From NCBI RefSeq assembly GCF_002382885.1, contig NZ_NWVL01000007.1, forward strand, positions 103,687 through 167,686: a stretch of 64,000 nucleotides of DNA. The letters run 5' to 3'. Position numbers and translations under genes: made by a program. Of the stretch, positions 15,919 through 24,368 are shown piece after piece (position 1 is the stretch's first letter; the number at the start of each line of letters is the position of its first letter). Under the pieces are notes generated by a model. That model was not told the DNA's origin. It searched no databases and saw nothing but the letters and a program-made list of their open reading frames with translations. Source of the stretch: Streptomyces sp. WZ.A104 (GTDB taxonomy: Bacteria > Actinomycetota > Actinomycetes > Streptomycetales > Streptomycetaceae).

Positions 15919-17385
15919 TCAGGCAGCGAGCGCGAGCGGCAGGGCGGCGGCGGTGAACGCCTCGGCCTGCTGCCAGGTCAGCGGCCGGAGATCGAGTTGG
16001 GCGCCGACAGCGGCGGTCTCCACGACGGCGCAGGCGGTGCGCAGCTCGTCCTCGGTGTCGGCCGAGACGGTCAGCAGACCGGTCAGGGCGACGTCGGCGT
16101 GCCCGGCGATGAGCTGGCGTTCGCGGGACTTGATGTCCTGGTACTCGATCGAGTCCGCCTCGGAGTCGACCTGGCCGCGCCGGGCCCGTTCGGCGGCGTC
16201 GGCGATCACGCTGGACTTCTTGCGCTGCACGTCGCGCAGGGCGGCGTCGAGGTTCTTCGGCTCGTAGGAGAGCGACAGCGTGCGCCGCACCCCGCCGGTG
16301 AACAGGAGCTGGTGCAGGAAGCCGGCGCTGGTCTCGGTGCGCGGCCAGTTCTCCACCCAGTAGGTGGCGTGCACGGCGGAGTCGGTGGCGATGTGATCCG
16401 CCTTCTCGACGACCACGACGGGTCCGGCGGCGGCGGGCTCGGCCTCGGGGCGACCGGCCGTGGACCAGCGGTCGAGTGTCGCCAGCGCCTTCGGGTCATA
16501 GGAAGTGCGCACCACGGCGGCGATCTCGCGGGCGGTGAGCCAGCCCGTCGGGGTGAGACCGGCGGTCCGCGCCGCCTGGTCGAACGTGGAGGTGAGCTGG
16601 GCGAGGACGCTGAAGGCACCGGTGAGACCGCCGCCAGCCTGGTTGATCAGCCGACGGGCCGCCTTGGTGTCCAGGGACACCGCGACGTACGCCTCGTGCG
16701 GGGCGGCTGCGGGACCGGCGCTCTGGATCAGCTCGTTATAGATCGCGCCGGCCATCGGGGTGTCGGGGCGGCCGTGCTCTTCCCAGTAGCGGCGCAGCGC
16801 GTCGCCGGAGTCGGGGATGGTGCGCTCGATCACCTGGATGCGGGCGATCTGCCCGGTACGGGCGAGAGCTGCCAGCGCGCGTCCCCAGCCGCCGACGTTG
16901 GCCTGCTGGGTGCCGGGGTCGAGCAGGGCGTAGGCGCGGGAGGAGACCTTGACCACCGCGGTCAGCGTCCCGGTGTGCGGGTTGTGGACGGCGCCGTACT
17001 TGCCGTCGGGAGCGGTGGTCACGCGCAGGCTGGCAGCGGTGCCGGGAAGGTGGAGCAGTCCCTCGCGGGTCGGCCGGCGAGAGGGCCGGGTGAGCCAGAC
17101 GAGCTGGCCTCGCATCCGGCGCAGCGCGTACCGGACGACGATCGGGGCCCAGTCCGCCAGAGCACGGCCTCGGTGGCGGACGAAGACGAGCAGGGCGATC
17201 ACGGCCCACAGCGGGATGAGCTGGAGGGCGCCGACCACACCGCGGGCGAGGATCACGGCGAGAAGGAGAAGGCCGGTGAGCCCGGCGACGACCAACTGCG
17301 GGACGGACAGGCCGAGCAGGACGCCGCGCCTGCTGCGGTGCGGGAACTTCACGGTGGGCGTGGAGGACTGGTGCTTGCCGGACAT
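15919..17385 (-). CDS. SCO6880-family conjugation membrane protein, 488 aa
   Basis: Two membrane segments near the N-terminus (VPQLVVAGLTGLLLLAVILA and LIPLWAVIALLVFV) precede a large cytoplasmic domain with AYVAVSLDTKAARRLINQAGG, WLTAREIAAVVRTSYDP and a long charged helix (DAALRDVQRKKSSVIADAAE). The layout resembles the SCO6880 family, which in actinobacterial elements pairs with the short VirB4-like ATPase and may stand in for the N-terminal half of VirB4/PrgI. It lacks a P-loop. Family naming is from memory; position and topology support a secretion role. Confidence 0.75.
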   Translation of the reverse strand: MSGKHQSSTPTVKFPHRSRRGVLLGLSVPQLVVAGLTGLLLLAVILARGVVGALQLIPLWAVIALLVFVRHRGRALADWAPIVVRYALRRMRGQLVWLTRPSRRPTREGLLHLPGTAASLRVTTAPDGKYGAVHNPHTGTLTAVVKVSSRAYALLDPGTQQANVGGWGRALAALARTGQIARIQVIERTIPDSGDALRRYWEEHGRPDTPMAGAIYNELIQSAGPAAAPHEAYVAVSLDTKAARRLINQAGGGLTGAFSVLAQLTSTFDQAARTAGLTPTGWLTAREIAAVVRTSYDPKALATLDRWSTAGRPEAEPAAAGPVVVVEKADHIATDSAVHATYWVENWPRTETSAGFLHQLLFTGGVRRTLSLSYEPKNLDAALRDVQRKKSSVIADAAERARRGQVDSEADSIEYQDIKSRERQLIAGHADVALTGLLTVSADTEDELRTACAVVETAAVGAQLDLRPLTWQQAEAFTAAALPLALAA

Positions 17386-17517
17386 GGTGGTTCCAGACGG
17401 TGGGAGCGGGCGGAGGACGGGGCGCGCGGCGCTCTTCTGGACGTCATGGCGAAACCTTCCTGCTGGTGGGGAGGCGGGGGCGGGCCGTGGAGTTCGGCCC
17501 GCCCCCGGGGATGTGGG

Positions 17518-18927
17518 TCAGGAACCCGACGGCGGCTGGGTGGGATACACCCAGTTCGTCGGCGTCGCGGAGCCGGTGGCCGACGGACCGGACCCGGACG
17601 CCGGAGTGCCCGAGGCCGAGGGTCCGGGGTCGGCCGGCGGCATGGAGGTCATGTCGCCGCCCGGAGCCGATGCGGCTGCGAGGTGACCGGAGCCGCCCGC
17701 AACGCTTTGGGCAGTCGGCTCGGAACCTTCCGGTTCGTCCTCGCCAGGACGTGTGATCAGCGGCGGGATCCCGGGGCGCTGGATCAGAGCCCGGCCCTTG
17801 TCGCCGCTCGCGTCCTGGTCTTCGCCGTACCGGAAGCGGGTCTGCTGCTTGGGCGGCCCGGCGTCGATGCCCTCCTTGCTGAGGTTGCCGCCGGAGGGGT
17901 TGATGCCGGAGGCGACGCCATCGGTGCCCGCGCCGGGGACCTGGTTCGGACCCTGCGGAGCGGGGGCGCCGGTACCGGCCCGCAGCGCGAGGCTGCCTGC
18001 GGTCTTCGCGGCTCCTGCGGCGACCGCCATGCCGGCGACACCGGTGCGGTGCATGTCGTCGTGGCCGCCGCCATCGCTGGCCCAGTGAACGAACTTGTAC
18101 GTCGCGTAGGGGCAGAGCAACACCAGGACCATCACGACGATGCCGGCCATCGCGTCGGACAGGGCCGCCATTCCGTCGCTGGCGTCGGTCTTGCCCATGG
18201 CGGAGACGCCGATCAGGAAGACCACGGTCATCAACAGCTTGGAGACGATCAGGGTGCCGGTGGCCTCGATCCAGCCGCGCCGCCACCGTTTGGCGACTTC
18301 CCAGCCGCCGCCCGCCCCGGCGAACACCGCGAGCGCGACCATGATCAGGACGCCGACCTTGCGGGCCACCATCACGCCCCAATAGAGGAAAGCGCCGATC
18401 GCGCACCCGAAGGCGACCAAGGAAGGGACGCCCCAGCCAAGGCCGTACATGGCCCCCATCTGGTCAACCTTGATCACGCGGCGGATCGCGTCGTCGATCG
18501 AGGTGTTGGCGGCTTTGAAGAGGCCGTCGGACAGCGCGTCGACCACGGTGATGGCGACGGTGGTGAAGGCGATGGCGGAGAAGCTGAACAGGACTCCGGT
18601 CATGGTGCCGAACGCCGCCTTGGCGAGAGCGCGTTCGTCGCGGCGCCAGGCCGCGGTCATGAGCTGGATGCAGAAGATGCCGACGGTCAGGGCGAGGCCG
18701 ATGGGCAGCAGCAGCTCGTAGTTGTCGCGGAACCAACCGGCGTTGAGGTCGATGGCCGTCGTCTTGTTGACGGCCTTGGCGGCCAGGTCGGCCGCGCTGG
18801 ACGCCAGCTCGCCCGCCGACTTCGCGATCCACGCGCCGAGACCGTCGGTGACGGTGCCGGCGGGGTTGGTGGCGAAGTCGACAGCGCCGCACACCTTGTC
18901 CATCAGCGGGAAGTCGCAGACTCCCAT
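17518..18927 (-). CDS. TrbL/VirB6-like polytopic conjugation protein, 469 aa
   Basis: ATG 18927 (MGVCDFPLMDKVCGAV). Several membrane helices lie between about residues 70 and 290 (ELLLPIGLALTVGIFCIQLM, VLFSFSAIAFTTVAITVVDA, LVAFGCAIGAFLYWGVMVA, VGVLIMVALAVFAGAGGGW, LLMTVVFLIGVSAM, AGIVVMVLVLLCPYATYKF). The last 150 residues are Gly/Pro/Ser-rich and probably disordered. This topology is that of VirB6/TrbL channel components and of SCO6881-type proteins. It lies 132 bp downstream of the VirB4-type cluster's next gene in the same direction. Confidence 0.75.
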   Translation of the reverse strand: MGVCDFPLMDKVCGAVDFATNPAGTVTDGLGAWIAKSAGELASSAADLAAKAVNKTTAIDLNAGWFRDNYELLLPIGLALTVGIFCIQLMTAAWRRDERALAKAAFGTMTGVLFSFSAIAFTTVAITVVDALSDGLFKAANTSIDDAIRRVIKVDQMGAMYGLGWGVPSLVAFGCAIGAFLYWGVMVARKVGVLIMVALAVFAGAGGGWEVAKRWRRGWIEATGTLIVSKLLMTVVFLIGVSAMGKTDASDGMAALSDAMAGIVVMVLVLLCPYATYKFVHWASDGGGHDDMHRTGVAGMAVAAGAAKTAGSLALRAGTGAPAPQGPNQVPGAGTDGVASGINPSGGNLSKEGIDAGPPKQQTRFRYGEDQDASGDKGRALIQRPGIPPLITRPGEDEPEGSEPTAQSVAGGSGHLAAASAPGGDMTSMPPADPGPSASGTPASGSGPSATGSATPTNWVYPTQPPSGS

Positions 18928-18955
18928 GGGTCGTACCTCCGTTCTGGGGCGAGGG

Positions 18956-19636
18956 TCAGGGCGCGACGGACGGCATGACGCCGACCAGGGCGCAGAAGTG
19001 GTTGGGCCGACACTGGACCGCGAGGGTGGTGGACCGGCTCTCCGCGCCGCCGGCAGCCGAGCCCTTCCAGCGAATCGACTGCTTGCCGGAGACCGTGACG
19101 GCGTAGACGTACGCCTGCGTGATCGCCCCGGGGTCGTCCTGGAGAGCCTGGGTAAAGGCATGCGGGAAGTGCCCCTCGTTGATCTTGGCGGTGGCGACCT
19201 GCTTGTTGGCCGCCATCTCCTTCCACAGCACGGCCGAGGGGACCTCCTGATCGACGGAGGCCGGATCGGCGTACTTCGACTCCGTGGTCAGCCAGCCGCG
19301 CAGCGCCTTGCGCAGCTCGGGCTGCGAGTACGCGCGGGTGTCGTACGACCACAGCGCTGCGGCGGCGGCCTTCCCGTACGTGATCGGGTCATGGGTCTTC
19401 GGCGGAACGGGCAGAGCGCGGAGCCTGGTGTGCGGCCCCGACGGCGCCGCGGTCGACGAGGACGCCGTGGGCGAACTCGGCGGTGGAGAAGCGGTATCGG
19501 AGGGGCTTCGGCCCTCGCGGGTGAGGTAGGCGGCCAGGCCGGCGAGGGCGACGAGCACCGCCAGGACGGCAGTGCCGAGCAGCGCCCGGCGGCGCACGCG
19601 AGATGCGCCGCCGGGGTGGGCGGAGTGCTGAGCCAT
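18956..19636 (-). CDS. single-pass, VirB8-like conjugation protein, 226 aa
   Basis: One membrane segment (RRALLGTAVLAVLVALAGLAAYL, about 15-38) is followed by a Ser/Pro linker to about residue 75. A globular outer domain then begins ITYGKAAAAALWSYDTRAYS, which looks like an NTF2-like fold as in VirB8/TcpC. The assignment is by topology and context. ATG 19636-19634 overlaps the stop of the upstream pilin-like gene, so translation is coupled. Confidence 0.65.
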   Translation of the reverse strand: MAQHSAHPGGASRVRRRALLGTAVLAVLVALAGLAAYLTREGRSPSDTASPPPSSPTASSSTAAPSGPHTRLRALPVPPKTHDPITYGKAAAAALWSYDTRAYSQPELRKALRGWLTTESKYADPASVDQEVPSAVLWKEMAANKQVATAKINEGHFPHAFTQALQDDPGAITQAYVYAVTVSGKQSIRWKGSAAGGAESRSTTLAVQCRPNHFCALVGVMPSVAP

Positions 19637-19944
19637 CAGTGGACCTGCGTCCCCAGCGTCGAGAAGAACGCCACTACACCGTTGGCCGCACCGAGAAGAA
19701 GGGCCGCGCCCGCGCTGACCAGCACGCCCTTCTTCCCGTTCGCCTCGGCCTGGTGACCACCGGAGTGGTGACCCCAGGCCCACACGCCCGCACTGACGGC
19801 GAGGGCTCCGACCACGGCGATGAGCCCGAACAAGTTGACCGAGCCCATCACCTGCTTGAGGACGTTGAGGCCCGGAAGCCCGCCCTCGTTGGGCTTGATT
19901 CCGGGGTCGTAGGCGAGCTGTATGACCTGTTCAGCGAGATACAC
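19636..19944 (-). CDS. small pilin-like membrane protein (DUF6112-type), 102 aa
   Basis: GTG 19944 gives MYLAEQVIQLAYDPGIKPNE, then two membrane segments (VNLFGLIAVVGALAVSAGVWAWG and GVLVSAGAALLLGAANGVVAFF). Size and topology match the small DUF6112-like, VirB2-like proteins found next to actinobacterial conjugation genes. The open frame continues upstream of 19944 but is low-complexity. Its stop overlaps the next gene's start (TGATG), so the two products are coupled. Confidence 0.7.
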   Translation of the reverse strand: MYLAEQVIQLAYDPGIKPNEGGLPGLNVLKQVMGSVNLFGLIAVVGALAVSAGVWAWGHHSGGHQAEANGKKGVLVSAGAALLLGAANGVVAFFSTLGTQVH

Positions 19945-20032
19945 GGGAACTCCAGTTCGAATGAGCGCACGCCAAAGCCCGGAGGGGCGAACCAGCGGTG
20001 CGAGGGGAGGTGAGGAGGGGGAGGAGCGCCGG

Positions 20033-21184
20033 TCAGACGACTCGGCGGGCCGCGAGAATCCGCGATTTCCAGGACGCGACGGTGGCGATCCGTACGACGT
20101 CACCGGTGTGCGGGGCGTGGACGATCAGGCCCTGCCCGATCGCCATCCCGACGTGTTCCGGTACGGCGGCCGTCCCCTCGGTGAAGAGGAGGTCGCCCGG
20201 CTTGAGGGCATCGACCGAGACGGCCTTGCCGCCCTTGACCTGCGTGTACGTGGTCCGCGTCAGGGTGACCCCGGCGGCCTTGTACGCGCCCTGCATCAGG
20301 GAGGAGCAGTCGCAGCGGCCCATCGGGTTCTTGCCGCGGGAGTCGGTGCACGTGCCGCCCCACTGATACGGGGTGCCGAGCTGACCGAGCGCCCACCGGA
20401 TCGCCGCCTGTACCTTCGGCGGCGCGGAGGCGGGAATCTTGTACTCGTCCGGCAGGGCGCCCGCCGGGATGGTGCCGAAGTCCGTCCCGTCGCCGTCCGC
20501 CGAACAACCCCCCGCGGAATCGGGAGAGGGGCTCCCGGTGTCGGCAGAGCCGGACGGCGACGGGCTCGGCGATGCGCCGCCGGCCTTCTGCAGCAGGGGC
20601 TCGATGGCCTTCTGCAGGGCGGTGGCCAGCGGCTCCCATTTGGCGTACGCCTCCGGGAAGCCCGACTTCTGTACCGCCTGCGCGGCCTGGGTGACAGAGA
20701 GGGACTGCCAGCCGGAGACCTTCTTGAGCCCCTCGTAGAACTTCGTCGAGGCGTGCACCGGGTCAAGGATCTGGCTAGCCGTACCCCAGCCCATAGACGG
20801 CCGCTGCTGAAAGAGACCCAGCGAATCGCGGTCGCCGTAGGTCAGGTTCCGCAGGCCGCTCTCCTGCAGCGCCGTCGCCAAGGCGACGACCTGCCCTCGG
20901 GCGGGGATGTTCATCGCAACGCCCGTGGCCTGGATCGTCTTGGCGTTGGGCACCTGGTCGGCAGGCGCGTCCAGACCCGGCACGGAGACCGAGCCCCTGT
21001 CGCCGCCGTCCAGGATGGCCTTCACCTGCTTGGCGACGGCGGAGGCGTCCACACCCTGTGCACCGTCGGTCGAGCACGAAGCCGAGGCCGTCCCGGCCCC
21101 GATGCCAAGAATCGGCAGTGCCAGCAGGAGCGGTCCGGTGGCGCACAGACCGACGAGGGCTCCCGTCGTCTTCTTCACGGCCAC
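20033..21184 (-). CDS. secreted NlpC/P60 (C40) wall hydrolase of the conjugation module, 383 aa
   Basis: A signal sequence (TTGALVGLCATGPLLLALPILG, ending near SASC) exports it. Residues about 70-190 include ALATALQESGLRNLTYGDRD and LGLFQQRPSMGWG, a lysozyme/lytic-transglycosylase-like region. A Ser/Pro linker leads to a C-terminal NlpC/P60 peptidase: Cys293 in RCDCSSLMQG and a catalytic His in VPEHVGMAIG. It probably opens the peptidoglycan for the mating apparatus. The stop lies about 90 bp upstream of the pilin-like gene, and the gene begins the block, so the operon promoter should lie in the gap beyond 21184. Confidence 0.85.
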   Translation of the reverse strand: MAVKKTTGALVGLCATGPLLLALPILGIGAGTASASCSTDGAQGVDASAVAKQVKAILDGGDRGSVSVPGLDAPADQVPNAKTIQATGVAMNIPARGQVVALATALQESGLRNLTYGDRDSLGLFQQRPSMGWGTASQILDPVHASTKFYEGLKKVSGWQSLSVTQAAQAVQKSGFPEAYAKWEPLATALQKAIEPLLQKAGGASPSPSPSGSADTGSPSPDSAGGCSADGDGTDFGTIPAGALPDEYKIPASAPPKVQAAIRWALGQLGTPYQWGGTCTDSRGKNPMGRCDCSSLMQGAYKAAGVTLTRTTYTQVKGGKAVSVDALKPGDLLFTEGTAAVPEHVGMAIGQGLIVHAPHTGDVVRIATVASWKSRILAARRVV

Positions 21185-21759
21185 CCCCGTTCAGCGCAAC
21201 GGCGGTGCGGACCGGTCGAGGGAGGTGGGTCGGGGCACGGGTGTGTCAGGGCATGCTGCACCGCAGCGGCTCCTCGGTGATCGAAGGAGACGCGGTGCCG
21301 ACTTCTCGTGCAAAGCCGTCGGCACCGCGCCGATGTGCATCCGCCTCTCGGCGGGCCCGGGTCAGAGGAGTTGGTAGCTCCGAGACGCCGGTTTCAGGTC
21401 ACGCGCGGCAGCCAGCCGCGCTCGTAATCTCAGGCAGTGCACAGGGGCCTCCTCACGGCGTGCAAGGGCAGATGGGCAACATGCCCCCGACACCGCCCGA
21501 TTGGACGAGACAGCACAGATAAGCACAGCTCAACGGGGGTGGAGCAGCGCTCCTTCCCGGTGGCACGGCGAGACAGTAGACAGGGATTCCGGCCGCGCCA
21601 AACGACTGCCATCCCAGGGGCCCGAAGCAGGGAGCCACCTCGTTGGGCGCGGCCGGAATTCGCCGTTAACCTCCGCTGCAACCTCACACCGGATGCACGC
21701 CGTTGAGCGCTGCCCGGAGCAGGTCCAGACTCCGCCGCGCCCGAAGAGAGGCCCTCCCC
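21185..21759. other. intergenic gap between divergent transfer and methyltransferase genes
   Basis: About 575 bp without a convincing gene. Open frames here are short and overlap on opposite strands. It must hold the promoter of the minus-strand transfer operon and that of the plus-strand methyltransferase, but I cannot pick either by sequence alone. Confidence 0.4.
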
Positions 21760-22506
21760 ATGAGCTACACGCTGCACCGAGGCGACGCCCTGACCGTCCT
21801 GAAGTCCCTCCCGGACGAGAGCGTCCAGGCGGTGATCACCGATCCGCCGTACAACTCCGGGGGCCGCACCAGCTCCGACCGGACCGGCCGTACCGCACGT
21901 GCCAAGTACGTCACGAGCAACTCGGCGCACGACCTCGCCAACTTCCCCGGCGAGAACCGCGACCAGCGCTCCTACCGCTCCTGGCTCACCGAACTGCTCA
22001 CCGAGGCCTACCGGGCCTCGACCGAGCACGCGGTCGCCATGGTCTTCACCGACTGGCGCCAGGAGCCGACCACCTCCGACGCCCTGCAGATGGCGGGATG
22101 GACCTGGAGCGGCACGATCCCGTGGATCAAGCCGTCCAGCCGGCCCCGCAAGGGCGGGCCGAAGCAGGACTCGGAGTTCATCATCTGGGGCGTCAAGGGC
22201 TCCCTCGACAACACCCGCGACCTCTACCTGCCGGGGCACTACATCGCCTCCCAGCCCCGCAAGGGCCGGGTTCACATCACCCAGAAGCCGGTCGAGGTCA
22301 TGCAGCAGCTCGTCCAGGTCTGCCCCGAGGGCGGCACCGTCCTTGACCCGTTCACCGGCAGCGGCTCCACCGGGGTCGCGGCCCTGCGCGAGGGACGCCG
22401 CTTCGTGGGCGTCGAGCTGTCCGCGCACTACGCGGACGTCGCCGAGGAGCGGCTGCGGGCAGAACTGACGAAGGACGACTTCGAGCTGGCCGGACCGGAG
22501 GCATGA
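21760..22506 (+). CDS. beta-class N6-adenine/N4-cytosine DNA methyltransferase, 248 aa
   Basis: Transfers methyl from SAM to a base in DNA. Motif IV DPPY is at 28-31 (ITDPPYNSGG) and motif I DPFTGSGSTG is near 193, an order typical of beta-type enzymes. A variable middle (NSAHDLANFPGENRDQRSY) should set the target site. ATG 21760 (MSYTLHRGDA) is chosen over 21703, where the protein would gain a basic, unmatched N-terminus. It faces the nuclease gene at 22606 across a shared terminator; whether they form a restriction-modification pair is not shown. Confidence 0.85.
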   Translation: MSYTLHRGDALTVLKSLPDESVQAVITDPPYNSGGRTSSDRTGRTARAKYVTSNSAHDLANFPGENRDQRSYRSWLTELLTEAYRASTEHAVAMVFTDWRQEPTTSDALQMAGWTWSGTIPWIKPSSRPRKGGPKQDSEFIIWGVKGSLDNTRDLYLPGHYIASQPRKGRVHITQKPVEVMQQLVQVCPEGGTVLDPFTGSGSTGVAALREGRRFVGVELSAHYADVAEERLRAELTKDDFELAGPEA

Positions 22507-22552
22507 GCGTGAGAGCGGAGAGAGGCCAGGGCCGGCGGCCCACAGACGCCAA

Positions 22553-22596
22553 AGGGGCGGCTGGAGCATCGACTAACCGATGCACCAGCCGCCCCT
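22553..22596. terminator. bidirectional hairpin terminator
   Basis: AGGGGCGGCTGG at the left pairs with CCAGCCGCCCCT at the right, and inside it GCATCG pairs with CGATGC around ACTAAC; only an A-A mismatch breaks the stem. It lies between the convergent methyltransferase and nuclease genes and could end both transcripts. Confidence 0.8.
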
Positions 22597-22605
22597 CCTG
22601 TTACG

Positions 22606-23541
22606 TCAGGCCGCCTCGAACGCCCGCCGGATCAGCGGCGCCGCCTTCTCCAAGTCGGCCGCCGAGACGACGCGGACCTCCAGGTCGCCGGTCCCGAGGT
22701 GTCCGATACCGCGCATGTCCCGGGTGAAGCCCTCCTCCAACTCGACCGTGTCCGGTTCGAGTCTGAGGTACACCAGGATCGCCTCGTGCTTCGGACGGAA
22801 GATCACCGACGCCACGTTCACCAACCGCCGGTAGGCGATGTAGTGCCGCAACGGCGCCACCTCCACCTCGCCCCAGGCCGTGAGCGCCTCGTCCATCTCC
22901 GCGTACAGGTCCCGCAGGCACTCCGGCACCGCTCCTCCACCCGCAGGCGCAGAGATCGCCGAAGACGTCGGCACGCTGTCCGCCACGGGTGCCCGCTCCC
23001 GGCCCCGGCGAGAAGAGGCAGCGCTCGGGAAGCCGGTCGCGGAGTCCACGAGCAGCAGCCCCAGCAGGCCACCGTCGAAGATCCGGTAGCGCACCAGGTC
23101 GATCCGCTCGGGCAACCTCTGCACCGCCACCCGGTCGTGATGCGAGAAGCCCGCCGCGATGCAGATCATCCGCGGACGACACCAGTCGACGGACTCGGCC
23201 ACCTCCGCCCCCAGCACCTTCCGCACGAGCGCCTTGAACTCGTGGTGCGCCGACTCCAGCCACGACAGGTAGGAGACCGCCTGCGACACCACCCCGCTGT
23301 CCGAGCCCTTCTTGAACTCGATCACCACCGGGCTGCCGTTCTCATCGAGCCCCAGGGTGTCGATCCGCCCCCGGTGCCAAGGCCCGGTCGGATACTCCGA
23401 TGCCAGGAAACGGACGCCCAGCATCTGATCCAGGCCGGCCTCGACCCGCCGCTGCAGCTCCACCTCCAGCGCCACCGTCGAGCCGGCCAGCTCGACATCC
23501 CGTCCGTCCGCGCCCTGCCGGAACACCATCAGCTCGGCCAC
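22606..23541 (-). CDS. EndoMS/NucS-like nuclease with C-terminal DUF5655, 311 aa
   Basis: The N-terminal half has a PD-(D/E)xK-like core: Asp61 in RGRIDTLGLD and Glu75/Lys77 in PVVIEFKKG, as in NucS/EndoMS-type nucleases. Residues about 200-311 match the DUF5655 pattern (RHYIAYRRLVNVASVI, VELEEGFTRDMRGIGHLGTG). GTG 23541 is preferred because of a GGGAGGGGG site just upstream; TTG 23577 is possible. It may cut or sense unusual DNA and is the convergent neighbour of the methyltransferase. Substrate unknown. Confidence 0.75.
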   Translation of the reverse strand: MAELMVFRQGADGRDVELAGSTVALEVELQRRVEAGLDQMLGVRFLASEYPTGPWHRGRIDTLGLDENGSPVVIEFKKGSDSGVVSQAVSYLSWLESAHHEFKALVRKVLGAEVAESVDWCRPRMICIAAGFSHHDRVAVQRLPERIDLVRYRIFDGGLLGLLLVDSATGFPSAASSRRGRERAPVADSVPTSSAISAPAGGGAVPECLRDLYAEMDEALTAWGEVEVAPLRHYIAYRRLVNVASVIFRPKHEAILVYLRLEPDTVELEEGFTRDMRGIGHLGTGDLEVRVVSAADLEKAAPLIRRAFEAA

Positions 23542-23889
23542 CAGCGCCCCCTCCCGCGATCTCTGCAAGGAAGCCAATCGAACGAACGCCCTGGTTATTC
23601 CACCTCTAGCGCGCCGGACCGTCCAAGGGGCATGGGCAGGGCCGCCCGGCGGTGACGTGGCGAGCCGCCTTCACTCGGCCGTGGAAGCGCCATGCGGGCT
23701 GGCCCGGGAGGCGCGGCAGTCGGATGCGCGTCCGAGGCCGCATCTCGGCGCACAGATCTCGGCCCGTCCCAGATCCGCCTTCCAGCATCACGCCCGCCGG
23801 CGCTTGCTCCGGTCGGCGGAGCGCCCGTCCGGACAGTGCTCGGGCCAGGTGCCCGGTTCACGGAGTTCTCCGTGTCCTGCGGGCGCGTA
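23542..23889. other. gap with no recognised gene
   Basis: About 350 bp. Open frames on both strands are short, overlapping and Pro/Arg-rich. I see no motif I can name. Confidence 0.4.
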
Positions 23890-24002
23890 TCAGGACTGAC
23901 CCGGTCCGGTTGCCGGTTGGGCGCTGACGACGAGGTTGGCTGTGTAGGTACGGGTGGTGGTGTCCCAGTCGGCGCAGGTGATCAGAGTGAGGAGGGGGTG
24001 GG
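23890..24002 (-). pseudogene. sortase C-terminal remnant
   Basis: Reading the minus strand to a TGA at 23892-23890 gives a 38-residue tail beginning HPLLTLITCADWDTTTRTYT. The TLITC motif is the catalytic-cysteine motif of sortases and the residues after it fit the final strand. An in-frame TGA lies just upstream and the rest of the gene is missing, so this is a leftover. The break near 24003 is also where the plus-strand gene fragment begins. Confidence 0.6.
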
Positions 24003-24368
24003 TGGTTCAGGCTTGCCGAGTTGATCAGCGGGCAGAGCTGGCGATTGTGCGCCGCGGGCCTCGGCATCCCCGCGAGCAGTGCGGCCCAGACGATGAACGT
24101 GCTGGGCCAGCCGTTGGAACAGGCCGGCCTCTGGCCCGATTTCGAGCAGGCAGTCGACGACGTCGCCAACATGCTGGACGAACAGGAGCCCCGGGTCGAT
24201 TACGCTCGTCGCCGCCGCACCATGGCCATCTGGCGGCTCTCACGGAGCACTTGGGTGGGACTGTGCGCCGGAATCCCCGGTCTCGAACAGCAGGGCGCCT
24301 CCGGTGACCTGAACGTCGGCGAGGCCCTCATCTGGTGGAAGCCCTCGCGGCCGGGGCCTACCTCGTGA
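24003..24368 (+). pseudogene. 5'-truncated fragment of unknown gene
   Basis: The frame is open with GC-rich codons (LAELISGQSWRLCAAGLGIP, TRRRTMAIWRLSRSTW-type text). It has a helical, bacterial-protein look but no start I trust and no family I recognise. It ends [14 protein letters not shown] at 24368, where the next frame is already running. It seems to be the C-terminal part of one gene abutting the middle of another. Confidence 0.4.

Noticed and set aside
15658..18978. A plus-strand open frame of 1,106 codons
   Set aside because: Runs antisense to SCO6880-like and TrbL-like genes; Gly/Arg-rich with no domain.
1..21200. A TraB/FtsK-type single-protein transfer system or a plasmid replication gene
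   Set aside because: No FtsK-like translocase and no Rep-like protein seen; the secretion genes are VirB4/VirD4-like.
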